Shown here in pieces: positions 7,866-15,269 of a stretch of 46,381 nt of DNA (position 1 is its first letter; the number at the start of each line of letters is the position of its first letter). The translations under genes were made by a program, and so were the position numbers. This stretch comes from a virus. Under the pieces are notes generated by a model, which saw only the letters and a list, made by a program, of their open reading frames with translations, was not told the DNA's origin and ran no database searches. Location: the IMG/VR virus record IMGVR_UViG_3300027782_000134, positions 1 through 46,381 of that record. One strand, given 5' to 3'.

Positions 7866-8183
7866 ATGGCAATCAACAAAGTAGACTTAAAAGTCACACA
7901 ACTAGTAAATGACCTTAATGAAGGTATGACATGGTTCAAGAAAGATGATCTTGGTTATGGTAGTATAGAAAATAAGTATGGTGCTAATGCTCCACAGATT
8001 ATGGCTATTAGAAAACATCCAGCTCTTAAAGATGCTGAGACTAGTCTTACAATTTTTAACATTATAGACGACACTAAAAAAGAATCACATTCTGATCAAG
8101 TAATTGATGTTATGAATAAAACTAAACAAGTAGAAACAATAGAAACTGTTTCTGAAGCAGCAGACATCTTTGCAAACCTTTAA
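7866..8183 (+). CDS. Conserved hypothetical protein
   Basis: 105 residues from ATG 7866, one base after the glycosylase stop; the upstream ATG at 7827 lies within that gene. It contains a GMTWFKKDDLGYGSIENKYG segment. It is acidic and has no recognised motif. It sits between the glycosylase and the MoxR ATPase. Function unknown. Confidence 0.6.
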   Translation: MAINKVDLKVTQLVNDLNEGMTWFKKDDLGYGSIENKYGANAPQIMAIRKHPALKDAETSLTIFNIIDDTKKESHSDQVIDVMNKTKQVETIETVSEAADIFANL

Positions 8184-8199
8184 TCAACCACACTTAGAC

Positions 8200-9525
8200 A
8201 TGGCAAGACAATTAAATAGACCTAGTCCTTCTCACAGTGCTACAACTTTTAATGTAGGATATAGAATGGTAGGTAATGATGGTAGAACATGGATAGTTTC
8301 AGCTAATAGTGCAGGTGTTCAAAGATGGGTACCTGCAGGTGGTCCAAGACCATTAACACCAACACAACAACCAAGTATACAACAACCAATAACAACAAAA
8401 CCCCTAAACATGGCAAAGACCAAGTCAATTACAAAAAAGACTACTCAAGAAGTACGTCACATTGAAACTTCCTTAATTAACAAGGAAGAAGTATTTAAGA
8501 TGCTAGCATTAGCAGAAGCTACAGGATTACCATTATTACTAATAGGTGAGCCAGGTGTAGCAAAGACTAAAACTATTATAGAATATGCCAAAGCTTGGTT
8601 AAACAAGGATGGTAAGATGACAGCTGAAGATTTTCAGAACAAAATGTACATCTTAGAGACTGACGAGGGTACTAAAGCATCAGAGATTAAGGGTATGCCT
8701 GACTTAGGTAAGTTGTTCACTGAGAATACATATGAAGTGAATGCTCCTGTAGCAGAAGCTGATATTGTAATTATCAACGAGGTGGACAAAGCATCTAGTG
8801 CCATTAGAAATGCAATGTTAGGTGTAATGAACGAGAAGTTTTTATTCAATGGTAAGAATAAAATTCCATGTAAATGGAAATTGTTTATTGCAACTTGTAA
8901 TGAAATACCTAAAGATGAGAAAGACTCTCCATTCTGGGATAGATTTATGTTGAAAATGACTGTAAACAGAGTGTCTGCAGGTGATATGAGTAAGTACTAT
9001 GCTAAAGGTGCACGTAACTATAAAGAAAGTTTTAAGATTGGCATTCCTAATCAAGCTGAATTAGATACTATAGAAATACCTTCTAACAAGTTAGATAAGT
9101 ATTTAGAAGTTGGCTATCAACACAGTTCAGATCGTACATTAACTTTTGTACCAAAACTAACTAAAGCTGTATCTTATGTATGGGATATTAGTGTTGATAA
9201 AGCTCTTGTAAAAACTGCACAGATTATGATTAATCAATCTGCAGGAAGCGAACTTCAAAATAAACTAATGAGCCCAGAAATTAAGGCTGTTATGAGTAAA
9301 GTGGAAATGCTACACTCTCATAGTAACAACGAAGCTTTAGAGCTTGCAGTGGCTGAAATAGAAAGCTTGATTAATACATATGCATCTAGAGGTGTAATGG
9401 ATAATGGTCAAGTGGAAGAAATAGAAGGCACTATGCAGTTTATTCTAAGTAATCATCCAGCTCGTACTGATTATCAAACATCAGAAGAGTTTGATAATCT
9501 AGTAGAAAGCACTAATCCATTTTAG
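8200..9525 (+). CDS. MoxR-type AAA+ ATPase with N-terminal accessory domain
   Basis: 441 residues from ATG 8200 (a TTG at 8170 is inside the previous gene). The AAA+ core has Walker A GEPGVAKT (116-123), Walker B IVIINEVD (189-196) and a FIATCNEIP sensor segment with a following WDRF motif. This fits MoxR/YifB-like chaperone ATPases, which work with VWA partners to remodel protein complexes. Residues 1-70 form a separate region: a GNDGRTW...GVQRWVP module, then a Pro/Thr/Gln linker. An internal ATG at 8410 could start a core-only product. The VWA gene at 9591 is its natural partner. Confidence 0.85.
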   Translation: MARQLNRPSPSHSATTFNVGYRMVGNDGRTWIVSANSAGVQRWVPAGGPRPLTPTQQPSIQQPITTKPLNMAKTKSITKKTTQEVRHIETSLINKEEVFKMLALAEATGLPLLLIGEPGVAKTKTIIEYAKAWLNKDGKMTAEDFQNKMYILETDEGTKASEIKGMPDLGKLFTENTYEVNAPVAEADIVIINEVDKASSAIRNAMLGVMNEKFLFNGKNKIPCKWKLFIATCNEIPKDEKDSPFWDRFMLKMTVNRVSAGDMSKYYAKGARNYKESFKIGIPNQAELDTIEIPSNKLDKYLEVGYQHSSDRTLTFVPKLTKAVSYVWDISVDKALVKTAQIMINQSAGSELQNKLMSPEIKAVMSKVEMLHSHSNNEALELAVAEIESLINTYASRGVMDNGQVEEIEGTMQFILSNHPARTDYQTSEEFDNLVESTNPF

Positions 9526-9544
9526 TTTTTTTTTCATATTTTAT

Positions 9545-9577
9545 CCCTGGGTGTTTCTACACCTGGGGTTTATTTTT
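9545..9577 (+). terminator. Factor-independent terminator after the MoxR gene
   Basis: A ten-base stem (9545-9554 with 9559-9568, two G-T wobbles) closes a TTCT loop and is followed by a T-rich run (9569-9577). It lies between the ATPase stop and the VWA start at 9591, so it may reduce transcription of the partner gene. Confidence 0.75.
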
Positions 9578-9590
9578 AAATTAATTTATT

Positions 9591-11096
9591 ATGGCTAAAG
9601 AATATAAGAATGTATATACCATTCTTGAAAAAGTAAAAAAGGGTGAAATAGAAACCCATTATAAAGATAAAGATGGTTTATTTGGTAAGATTAATTTCTA
9701 TAAGAAACCAGATCTTGTTAAACCCTATCTTCATTACATAGATGAGTGGAGATTAGAAAGCATTATGGACAGTCATATGAGAGATAGTAAAATAGTTCAA
9801 GAAAGCTATGGTAAGTTTGCTAAAACTACTGACTACAAAAAAATTGATCCAAAACAACAACCTGATCAACAAGCATTTTTTAGCAAATTTCAGGAAAACT
9901 ATAAAAAGTTTCCTAAACATATGGCTAAAGACATCTTTAAGATGTTTTATAATCCCATAGAAAAGCTTGATTTTGAAGACAGGGATGAGAAGAACCATAC
10001 TAAGTTTAAGTTCTTAGAAAGGGCTAATAACCCTGTAGGTAAGATTATGTCAGAACATAGCAATCTAAAGTCTGCTATATATGCACGTAACATCCTAGCT
10101 TATTTTATCACTCGTATGACTATTATGGATTTTGTAGATCCTAATGCATCTGAAGACATTAAGAATGGATTGAATGGTCAATCTGATTTTGATAATGATG
10201 GTGTAGATAAAGCTATGAAACAAATGATGGATAGTACACAAGGTAAAAACATGTTAGATGATGCTATGCAGAAAGCTCAAGAGCTCTGTAAACAAATGGA
10301 TGATGTAATGGATGGAGATGTTCAAGAACAAATGTTTGAAGCAGCTAATGAACCTGGAACAACTGGTGAAGCAGCCAAACTTAGTCCCAACTATCTTAGA
10401 ACCATAGCAGCTAGTCTTGAAAACATATCTCTTTCTATGGGATCTCTTAAAGAAAAGATTAAAAAGCTAATGGATAAGTCTGCTAGTTATTTTAGTTCTA
10501 AAAAAAAGACCATATATGAAGATCTTTTTAATTCAGATAATATAGCTGGATTAGAAGAGTATGAGATGTTACATCCCAAGCTTAGAAAGATATTTATAGA
10601 AGATGTTAATGTTAAAGACACTAAAAGTGTAGGTAAAATTGATATTTATATAGATAGATCAGGAAGTATGAGCTCTCATTGTGGTGTACAAAATGCAAAT
10701 GGAAACAGTATAAGCAAAATGGATTTTTGTAAAGCTTTTACAGCTAAGCTTAAAGCCATGGATATGCTTAATGATGTCTATACATTTGACAATAAAGTGA
10801 AGAAAGGTAAAAATGACGTTATATCCATAGCAATGATGGACTGTGGTGGTGGTACAACAATTGATAATGCAATTCAAAGTATAGAAAAGAATGGTAGAAA
10901 TGCATTAATAATCACTGATGCAGAAGACAGCTGTTCTATTTATTCTGATAAAGCATTTTTTATTGGTGTAGAAGGAGCTAATTTTAACTATTTTAATGAA
11001 ATCACTATTAAAGAATACTCTGACAAAGGTCAAGTGGTAGTATTTAATGGTGAAACTATACTAAAAGTTAATGAATTTGGTCAAATAAGTAAATAA
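9591..11096 (+). CDS. VWA-domain protein (MoxR partner)
   Basis: 501 residues. The C-terminal third is a von Willebrand factor A domain with a full MIDAS site: DxSxS as DRSGSMS (D355, S357, S359), a Thr in the CGGGTT segment (C418-T423) and an Asp in ITDAED (D443). The N-terminal 340 residues are helical and charged, without a known fold. Proteins of this layout (CoxE/YehP-like) pair with MoxR AAA+ ATPases as metal-dependent adaptors that recruit clients. Its position directly downstream of the MoxR gene supports the pair. The phage role (maturation of a phage or host complex) is not known. The start is the only suitable ATG after the terminator. Confidence 0.85.
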   Translation: MAKEYKNVYTILEKVKKGEIETHYKDKDGLFGKINFYKKPDLVKPYLHYIDEWRLESIMDSHMRDSKIVQESYGKFAKTTDYKKIDPKQQPDQQAFFSKFQENYKKFPKHMAKDIFKMFYNPIEKLDFEDRDEKNHTKFKFLERANNPVGKIMSEHSNLKSAIYARNILAYFITRMTIMDFVDPNASEDIKNGLNGQSDFDNDGVDKAMKQMMDSTQGKNMLDDAMQKAQELCKQMDDVMDGDVQEQMFEAANEPGTTGEAAKLSPNYLRTIAASLENISLSMGSLKEKIKKLMDKSASYFSSKKKTIYEDLFNSDNIAGLEEYEMLHPKLRKIFIEDVNVKDTKSVGKIDIYIDRSGSMSSHCGVQNANGNSISKMDFCKAFTAKLKAMDMLNDVYTFDNKVKKGKNDVISIAMMDCGGGTTIDNAIQSIEKNGRNALIITDAEDSCSIYSDKAFFIGVEGANFNYFNEITIKEYSDKGQVVVFNGETILKVNEFGQISK

Positions 11097-11101
11097 AAAT
11101 A

Positions 11102-11136
11102 GGGCCTCTATAAACATAGGGGCCCTTTTCTTTTTC
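11102..11136 (+). terminator. Terminator at a converging junction
   Basis: GGGCCTCTAT (11102-11111) pairs with ATAGGGGCCC (11116-11125) and is followed by TTTTCTTTTT on the plus strand. Read on the minus strand, the same stem is followed by TATTTTTATTT, so it can also end the minus-strand cassette ending at 11183. It separates converging units. Confidence 0.8.
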
Positions 11137-11182
11137 TACCAACTGAAGGGAGTTGTTGATAGAATATTACGAGAGGGTTGTA

Positions 11183-11305
11183 CTATCTACCTTGACCTAC
11201 ATATTTCTTTGGTCGAGAAGAATGTTTATTATAAGACTTTTTAGCCTTTCCTGACTTACGTTTACCAAATGTTATCTTTCTTAAGTCTCCTGCTGATTTA
11301 GCCAT
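11183..11305 (-). CDS. Small basic protein (40 aa)
   Basis: 40 residues, with over one third Lys or Arg; the C-terminal half contains KKSYNKHSSRPKKY and a GQGR end. It starts at ATG 11305 and stops at TAG 11183-11185. Similar very small basic peptides recur near virion genes of Bacteroidota phages, to my recollection. A nucleic-acid or virion-binding role would fit the charge. It is the last gene of the minus-strand cassette, before the terminator at 11102. Confidence 0.6.
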   Translation of the reverse strand: MAKSAGDLRKITFGKRKSGKAKKSYNKHSSRPKKYVGQGR

Positions 11306-11328
11306 TTATTTCAATATTAAATTATTCT

Positions 11329-11469
11329 TTAAGAGTTTTTATCTGCTATAAATTTAGCTTGTTCAGCTTCCACCTTAGCTTTAGACTTATCTAAAATCTC
11401 TTGTACTTTTTCAGATACAGGTTTAGGTGCTGGAGAATTAGGGAATAAAGATTTAATTTCTTGTGTCAT
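11329..11469 (-). CDS. Small hypothetical protein (46 aa)
   Basis: 46 residues from ATG 11469 to TAA 11329. It has a Pro-rich N-terminal part (NSPAPKPVSE) and then an amphipathic Lys/Glu/Ala helix. It sits 24 bases from the previous gene of the cassette. Small helical proteins here might be virion decoration or chaperone-like, but nothing specific is visible. Confidence 0.55.
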   Translation of the reverse strand: MTQEIKSLFPNSPAPKPVSEKVQEILDKSKAKVEAEQAKFIADKNS

Positions 11470-11493
11470 AATATTTAAGTTTTAAATTGTTAA

Positions 11494-12183
11494 TTAATCC
11501 CACCAAAGGGTAACATTAGCGTTTCCTGCTGCAAATTCAAAGTCATAAGATATAAGAGCTGTAGCTAAATCTACTGTAGGCACTGATCCATAAGCTTCCA
11601 ATACAAGACTATAGTTAATTTCTCCTGTAACAGGATCTGCTGGTCCATAACTATACATCATTATTTTAACACCATATAAAGTATTATATGCTGCAGCATC
11701 TATATCCCACATTTGAGCACCATCTGCTAAAGGAGTGGTTGTAACATCTAGAGTGGGATCAAAAAAAACATCATTACTTTCTACAGCTGCCACCATTCCT
11801 GTTATTTTACCAGGAAATAAAACAGGGCCTCCAAATATTTCATTAGTAGGTATAATTTTAATTGTACCAAGATATTGACTAATTACAGAATTTCCACTAT
11901 ACTGAAGTACTCCTCTCACTCTATAACTATTTACAGTGACAGCTGGAATAAAACCCATACCTTGACCACTAGGATATTGATATAAAGGACCTGCATTAAA
12001 TAATGTAGATTCTGGATACCATACAAAAGGATAGTCAAGAGTATGTATTTCTTGATTAGCTTTACCTGTTTCTACATCATCTACCAGTCTATTAATGTGA
12101 CCAAATCTTGCAAATTCTGTATCACCTTTTATTTTGCCTAATGCCCTATCAGGACTTGAAGGCTTAAATTTTCTTATTGCCAT
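11494..12183 (-). CDS. Putative virion (tail/fibre-associated) protein
   Basis: 229 residues. The N-terminus includes an ARFGHINRLVDD segment, a pattern I associate with proteins near tail fibres of Bacteroidota phages. The rest is beta-rich with many Gly, Tyr and aromatic residues and no enzymatic motif, consistent with a structural role. It is encoded ten bases after the LCIB-domain protein, so the two are probably co-expressed virion components. A receptor-binding tip or head-fibre role is inferred from neighbours only. Confidence 0.6.
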   Translation of the reverse strand: MAIRKFKPSSPDRALGKIKGDTEFARFGHINRLVDDVETGKANQEIHTLDYPFVWYPESTLFNAGPLYQYPSGQGMGFIPAVTVNSYRVRGVLQYSGNSVISQYLGTIKIIPTNEIFGGPVLFPGKITGMVAAVESNDVFFDPTLDVTTTPLADGAQMWDIDAAAYNTLYGVKIMMYSYGPADPVTGEINYSLVLEAYGSVPTVDLATALISYDFEFAAGNANVTLWWD

Positions 12184-12193
12184 TGTTATAATT

Positions 12194-13168
12194 TTATAAA
12201 CTATTTAAAAATGCTGTTGTTAAATCTGTCCAGCCTGATACAGAGTTGTACTTTTGAAAAGTAGTAACTTCTACATATGCATTATATCCATGGTCTACAT
12301 TGATAAACGTACCATTACAATAGAATACATCTACATTAGCTCCTACATTAGCTGCTATAATACCTGATGCTCCTGTTAAGAATGTATTTGATGCTATTCT
12401 AATTTGTTCTGTACAATATTTCATAGAAGCTCCATACAAAGATGGTGTTGCTACAAAGTTGTAAGAAGCTAATATAGTAGCTCTAAAAGCATGTAGTATA
12501 GAACAAAGTTTATAATGCTGATCATTATTAGCAAACACTCCTGTATTATATACTGGAGCAGATGCACTACCAATCACCCAAGTAGCAGCTGTTGCTACAG
12601 CACCACATGTGTTATCTGTTAAAGACTCAGCTTGAGTTTTACCTTTTCTCCATATACGTCCTACATTACCAACTTGTGACACACCTATATGAGGCATATT
12701 AACTAAAAATAAAGCTCCATTAGTTGTAATATGAGAAGCCCATGCTTGTAGTCCTAATACACCTGTATGAGGATAACCAGCTAATCCTGCACCAAAGAAT
12801 GGTCCAAGAAAACTAGACTGCTGTGCAGAAGTCTGTCCTAGATTGTCAACATGCTCTATAGCATTAACATCATCAGAACATACGTCTGTACTAAGAAGCA
12901 CATCTTTATAACTGTATCCTTGAGTTTTAATAAACTCTTTAGCAGCTTCAGCAAATCTTAAAGCTGGTACAGCATCTTCATATTCACTTTGAACAGTGAC
13001 TGTATAAGATGCTGGATTAGGTGGGAAAACAGAAGTTGTACAACACAAGTCTGCTGGAACTTCGTTCCATGTACTAGGGCCATTTGGAAATGAACCACTA
13101 GTTAAGATAAGACTACCAGGTACTATCTTTCCCTGTTTAGAATATCTTACAAATGCTCTTTTTTTCAT
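12194..13168 (-). CDS. Virion-type protein with LCIB-like carbonic-anhydrase-fold domain
   Basis: 324 residues. The N-terminus (KKRAFVRYSKQGKIVPGSLILT) resembles an adaptor found on Bacteroidota phage tail proteins. Residues about 60-220 match the LCIB_C_CA pattern (limiting CO2-inducible B/C, beta carbonic anhydrase fold): a VCSDDVN segment with C97, a GLAGYPHTGVLG segment, PHIGVSQVGNVG with H160, and a TCGA segment with C188. C97, H160 and C188 are the expected zinc ligands; D99/D100 and nearby Arg could form the Asp-Arg dyad. Whether it hydrates CO2 or only uses the fold for binding is unknown. Its place among fibre and lysis genes suggests it is in the virion. Confidence 0.7.
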   Translation of the reverse strand: MKKRAFVRYSKQGKIVPGSLILTSGSFPNGPSTWNEVPADLCCTTSVFPPNPASYTVTVQSEYEDAVPALRFAEAAKEFIKTQGYSYKDVLLSTDVCSDDVNAIEHVDNLGQTSAQQSSFLGPFFGAGLAGYPHTGVLGLQAWASHITTNGALFLVNMPHIGVSQVGNVGRIWRKGKTQAESLTDNTCGAVATAATWVIGSASAPVYNTGVFANNDQHYKLCSILHAFRATILASYNFVATPSLYGASMKYCTEQIRIASNTFLTGASGIIAANVGANVDVFYCNGTFINVDHGYNAYVEVTTFQKYNSVSGWTDLTTAFLNSL

Positions 13169-13175
13169 AGTTTAT

Positions 13176-13247
13176 TTATTTTTTAGGTTTTGAAATAGGT
13201 CTTGGCTTACCACAGCCACAACCATATATGTTATTATTTTTAGTCAT
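13176..13247 (-). CDS. Tiny Cys/Lys peptide (23 aa)
   Basis: 23 residues: a short Asn-rich start, a CGCGKPRP core and a Lys-rich end. Its ATG overlaps the stop of the holin-like gene in the same TAATG arrangement used by other genes in this genome, which supports translation. Peptides of the form CGCG-K/R recur beside tail genes in Bacteroidota phages, to my recollection. It may bind metal or simply be unannotated elsewhere. Function unknown. Confidence 0.4.
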   Translation of the reverse strand: MTKNNNIYGCGCGKPRPISKPKK

Positions 13248-13555
13248 TATACTTCTTTTTTATCAGACTTCTGTGTACCAAAATAGTAACTAAAAATCAT
13301 GAGGGTTAATGTTTTTATGAGTTCAAATAAGTTTTCATTCTGTTGTACAGACAGCAATGGCATACCAAAAGCTATCACCTTATCCACTACAAACACCCCT
13401 ACTAATGCAGCAAATACTAATAGAATAAACCTAACTAGTAAGTCTTTAGTGTGGTTAATAAATAGCTTGTTGACATAGTAGACACTTGCTGTGATAAAAC
13501 ACATACCCATTATTACACCAAGTATTACAACCCATAAATGTGGAGAGTTAAACAT
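13247..13555 (-). CDS. Putative holin (multi-pass membrane protein)
   Basis: 102 residues with about three hydrophobic segments (approximately 8-30, 40-68 and 80-93) and a charged Lys-rich C-terminus (KSDKKEV), the usual layout of a class I holin. It lies directly next to the GH19 endolysin gene, with a one-base overlap. A holin would permeabilise the inner membrane to release the lysozyme. The SYYFGTQ segment at the end of the last helix recurs in phage holins, to my recollection. Another membrane protein at 14761 competes for the role. Confidence 0.6.
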   Translation of the reverse strand: MFNSPHLWVVILGVIMGMCFITASVYYVNKLFINHTKDLLVRFILLVFAALVGVFVVDKVIAFGMPLLSVQQNENLFELIKTLTLMIFSYYFGTQKSDKKEV

Positions 13556-14151
13556 TAGACAAGTAGTTTATAGTATTCGTTAAAGTGTTTTATTCTATCT
13601 GCAAGACCTATTGTACCACCATTTACCCTTTTTGTTACTGCTGTTACAGTAGCATCATCAGCACCTTTATCACAAATAGCCCAAAGACCATTTTTATTAA
13701 AAAAGAAAGCTGCACTAGATAATGGGTATTTAGTAGCCACTAAATCTGGATTTGTTAAAATATCATCTTCTACAGTTTTATCAAAACTTGTATAATTGTC
13801 TTTTCCTGTCAATTGGATGTAACCACGACCTCTAAACTTATACCCATCACCACTAGCTTGATTACCATTACCCATACGATTAGCATATACAATATTGGCA
13901 ATCTTTTCAGGCTTACGTTGATATTCTGCAGCACTTATAGCTGTGAAGTATTTCTTAAAGATAGTCTGTAACCCACTAGCACTATAGTTTAAATTTTCTG
14001 AAACAGCTTTAAATCCACCTGATTCATGCCCACATTGGGCTAAGAAGTGAGCTAAACGTAATGTGGTTGTAATGTTAAATTTAGAAGCAGTGTCAGCAAT
14101 TTGAGCAATTACACTGTCAGGAATATGTCCTTTTAGTTTATTTATATCCAT
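13555..14151 (-). CDS. GH19 endolysin (chitinase/lysozyme fold)
   Basis: 198 residues, a single GH19 domain as in phage endolysins. The AQCGHESGGF motif carries the likely catalytic acid E43, with E52 in SENLNYSASGL as the second candidate. The VYANRMGNG, YKFRGRGYIQLTGKDNY and C-terminal VTKRVNGG motifs are all present. It should cut the glycan backbone of peptidoglycan at the end of infection. There is no signal peptide, so export depends on a holin, and candidates lie on both sides. It overlaps the next gene by one base. All expected family motifs look intact. Confidence 0.9.
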   Translation of the reverse strand: MDINKLKGHIPDSVIAQIADTASKFNITTTLRLAHFLAQCGHESGGFKAVSENLNYSASGLQTIFKKYFTAISAAEYQRKPEKIANIVYANRMGNGNQASGDGYKFRGRGYIQLTGKDNYTSFDKTVEDDILTNPDLVATKYPLSSAAFFFNKNGLWAICDKGADDATVTAVTKRVNGGTIGLADRIKHFNEYYKLLV

Positions 14152-14789
14152 TATTTATGAAGTTTAATTTTCCAAAATGATGAGACACCATACTGAATTT
14201 GTCCACCTTTATCTATACCTGCAGAAATACCAAATATTTTATCACTTTTACTTTTTAATAACAATCCTATATTAATTTGATTTATAGGAGTTAATTGACT
14301 ACCTTCTAATGATCCCCCAAAATATACTTGGTTTCTTTTTTTCTCAGGTATAATAATAGTTTCTTTTATAATTGGATACTTTAAACTATAATGAGTGGAC
14401 CTACCAGTTAATAAGTTTCTACTCACAGTGTCTGTAATATATACATGACCTATTGAGTCTATTTTAATGCTATCACTAAATATGTTTTTAGCTAAAAGTT
14501 CTTTAACAAGTTCTTCATACTGTTTAATTAACCCTATATAACTTGTATCTGGTAGATATTCTGTGTTCCATCTATCTATTGGCACAGCATAAGGTTCTGT
14601 TTTAATCAACTGAGGCTTACTATTAATAGTGTTATTTTTTTCAATCCAAGTTGTATCTCTTATTATCTTAAGACCAGTAGATGGAATATGATTGCCCCCA
14701 CATCTTTGTAAAAGAATAATGATAAGAAGAGCAAATATTAATAGCTCAGATAAACTAATTTTATTGAGGCCCTTGAGTATCATCAGCAA
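14151..14789 (-). CDS. Spanin-like membrane-anchored lysis protein
   Basis: 212 residues. An N-terminal hydrophobic segment (about 13-28, ending in QRCGG) suggests a membrane anchor with a possible lipobox-like Cys. The middle is helical. The C-terminal third (VYFGGSLEGSQL...YGVSSFW) has the alternating pattern of beta strands from an outer-membrane barrel. Such a protein could span the periplasm, like the unimolecular spanins needed to disrupt the outer membrane in Gram-negative hosts. Placement beside the endolysin supports this. It could equally be a Bacteroidota-specific lipoprotein. Confidence 0.5.
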   Translation of the reverse strand: MLMILKGLNKISLSELLIFALLIIILLQRCGGNHIPSTGLKIIRDTTWIEKNNTINSKPQLIKTEPYAVPIDRWNTEYLPDTSYIGLIKQYEELVKELLAKNIFSDSIKIDSIGHVYITDTVSRNLLTGRSTHYSLKYPIIKETIIIPEKKRNQVYFGGSLEGSQLTPINQINIGLLLKSKSDKIFGISAGIDKGGQIQYGVSSFWKIKLHK

Positions 14790-14967
14790 AAAAGTTTGAA
14801 AAGAATTTAGCTACACCAGCAGTAATCATGACTACAATGGCTATAGTTTTATAATCATTAACAAAAGCAAAACTAGAAAGTAACATAGCAGATCCTAATA
14901 AAGAATCTGCTATTTTCCTAATTTTCTTAGGAGTGGGAGCCCAATATGATTTTAGACAGAACTTCAT
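14761..14967 (-). CDS. Small membrane protein, alternative holin candidate
   Basis: 68 residues: a charged N-terminus (APTPKKIRKIAD), two hydrophobic segments (about 23-36 and 42-56) and an acidic tail. This two-helix layout recurs in small membrane proteins of Bacteroidota phages that are often called holins. It overlaps the spanin-like gene by 29 bases. It may be the holin or an antiholin partner of the gene at 13247. Confidence 0.55.
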   Translation of the reverse strand: MKFCLKSYWAPTPKKIRKIADSLLGSAMLLSSFAFVNDYKTIAIVVMITAGVAKFFSNFFADDTQGPQ

Positions 14968-15242
14968 TACTTATAAATTTCTTTGATTTTAGAAATTACA
15001 TCAGCATCAGTCCACTGACCAATAGCATCATATGCAGCACCTTCCCATAATACAATGTTTCCAGGATACCCTTTAACAATAGCAGTAACAGTTTTATCTT
15101 TAGAACTATCTATTATAGATTCTATAGTTACAGAACTAATTGTTATGTCTCTAGCAGGAATTTGTTTTACAACTTTACTTCCACCAAGAGAAACAACCAA
15201 CGATGTATCAGTAGGTTGTGTTAAAGAAATCTTTTTAGGCAT
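14967..15242 (-). CDS. Small conserved virion-cassette protein
   Basis: 91 residues, beta-rich, ending in a conserved-looking YPGNIVLWEGAAYDAIGQW segment and a DVISKIKEIY helix. I recognise this ending from short proteins encoded next to tail fibres in Bacteroidota phages. It lies 27 bases from the fibre gene and overlaps the next stop by one base. A fibre-associated structural or chaperone role is inferred only from position. Confidence 0.55.
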   Translation of the reverse strand: MPKKISLTQPTDTSLVVSLGGSKVVKQIPARDITISSVTIESIIDSSKDKTVTAIVKGYPGNIVLWEGAAYDAIGQWTDADVISKIKEIYK

Positions 15243-15269
15243 ATTATATTTTTTAAATATTATTAATTA

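Noticed and set aside
13375-13390. DnaA-box-like TTATCCACT
   Set aside because: It lies inside the holin-like coding sequence, differs from the consensus by one base and stands alone, so it is not evidence for an origin.
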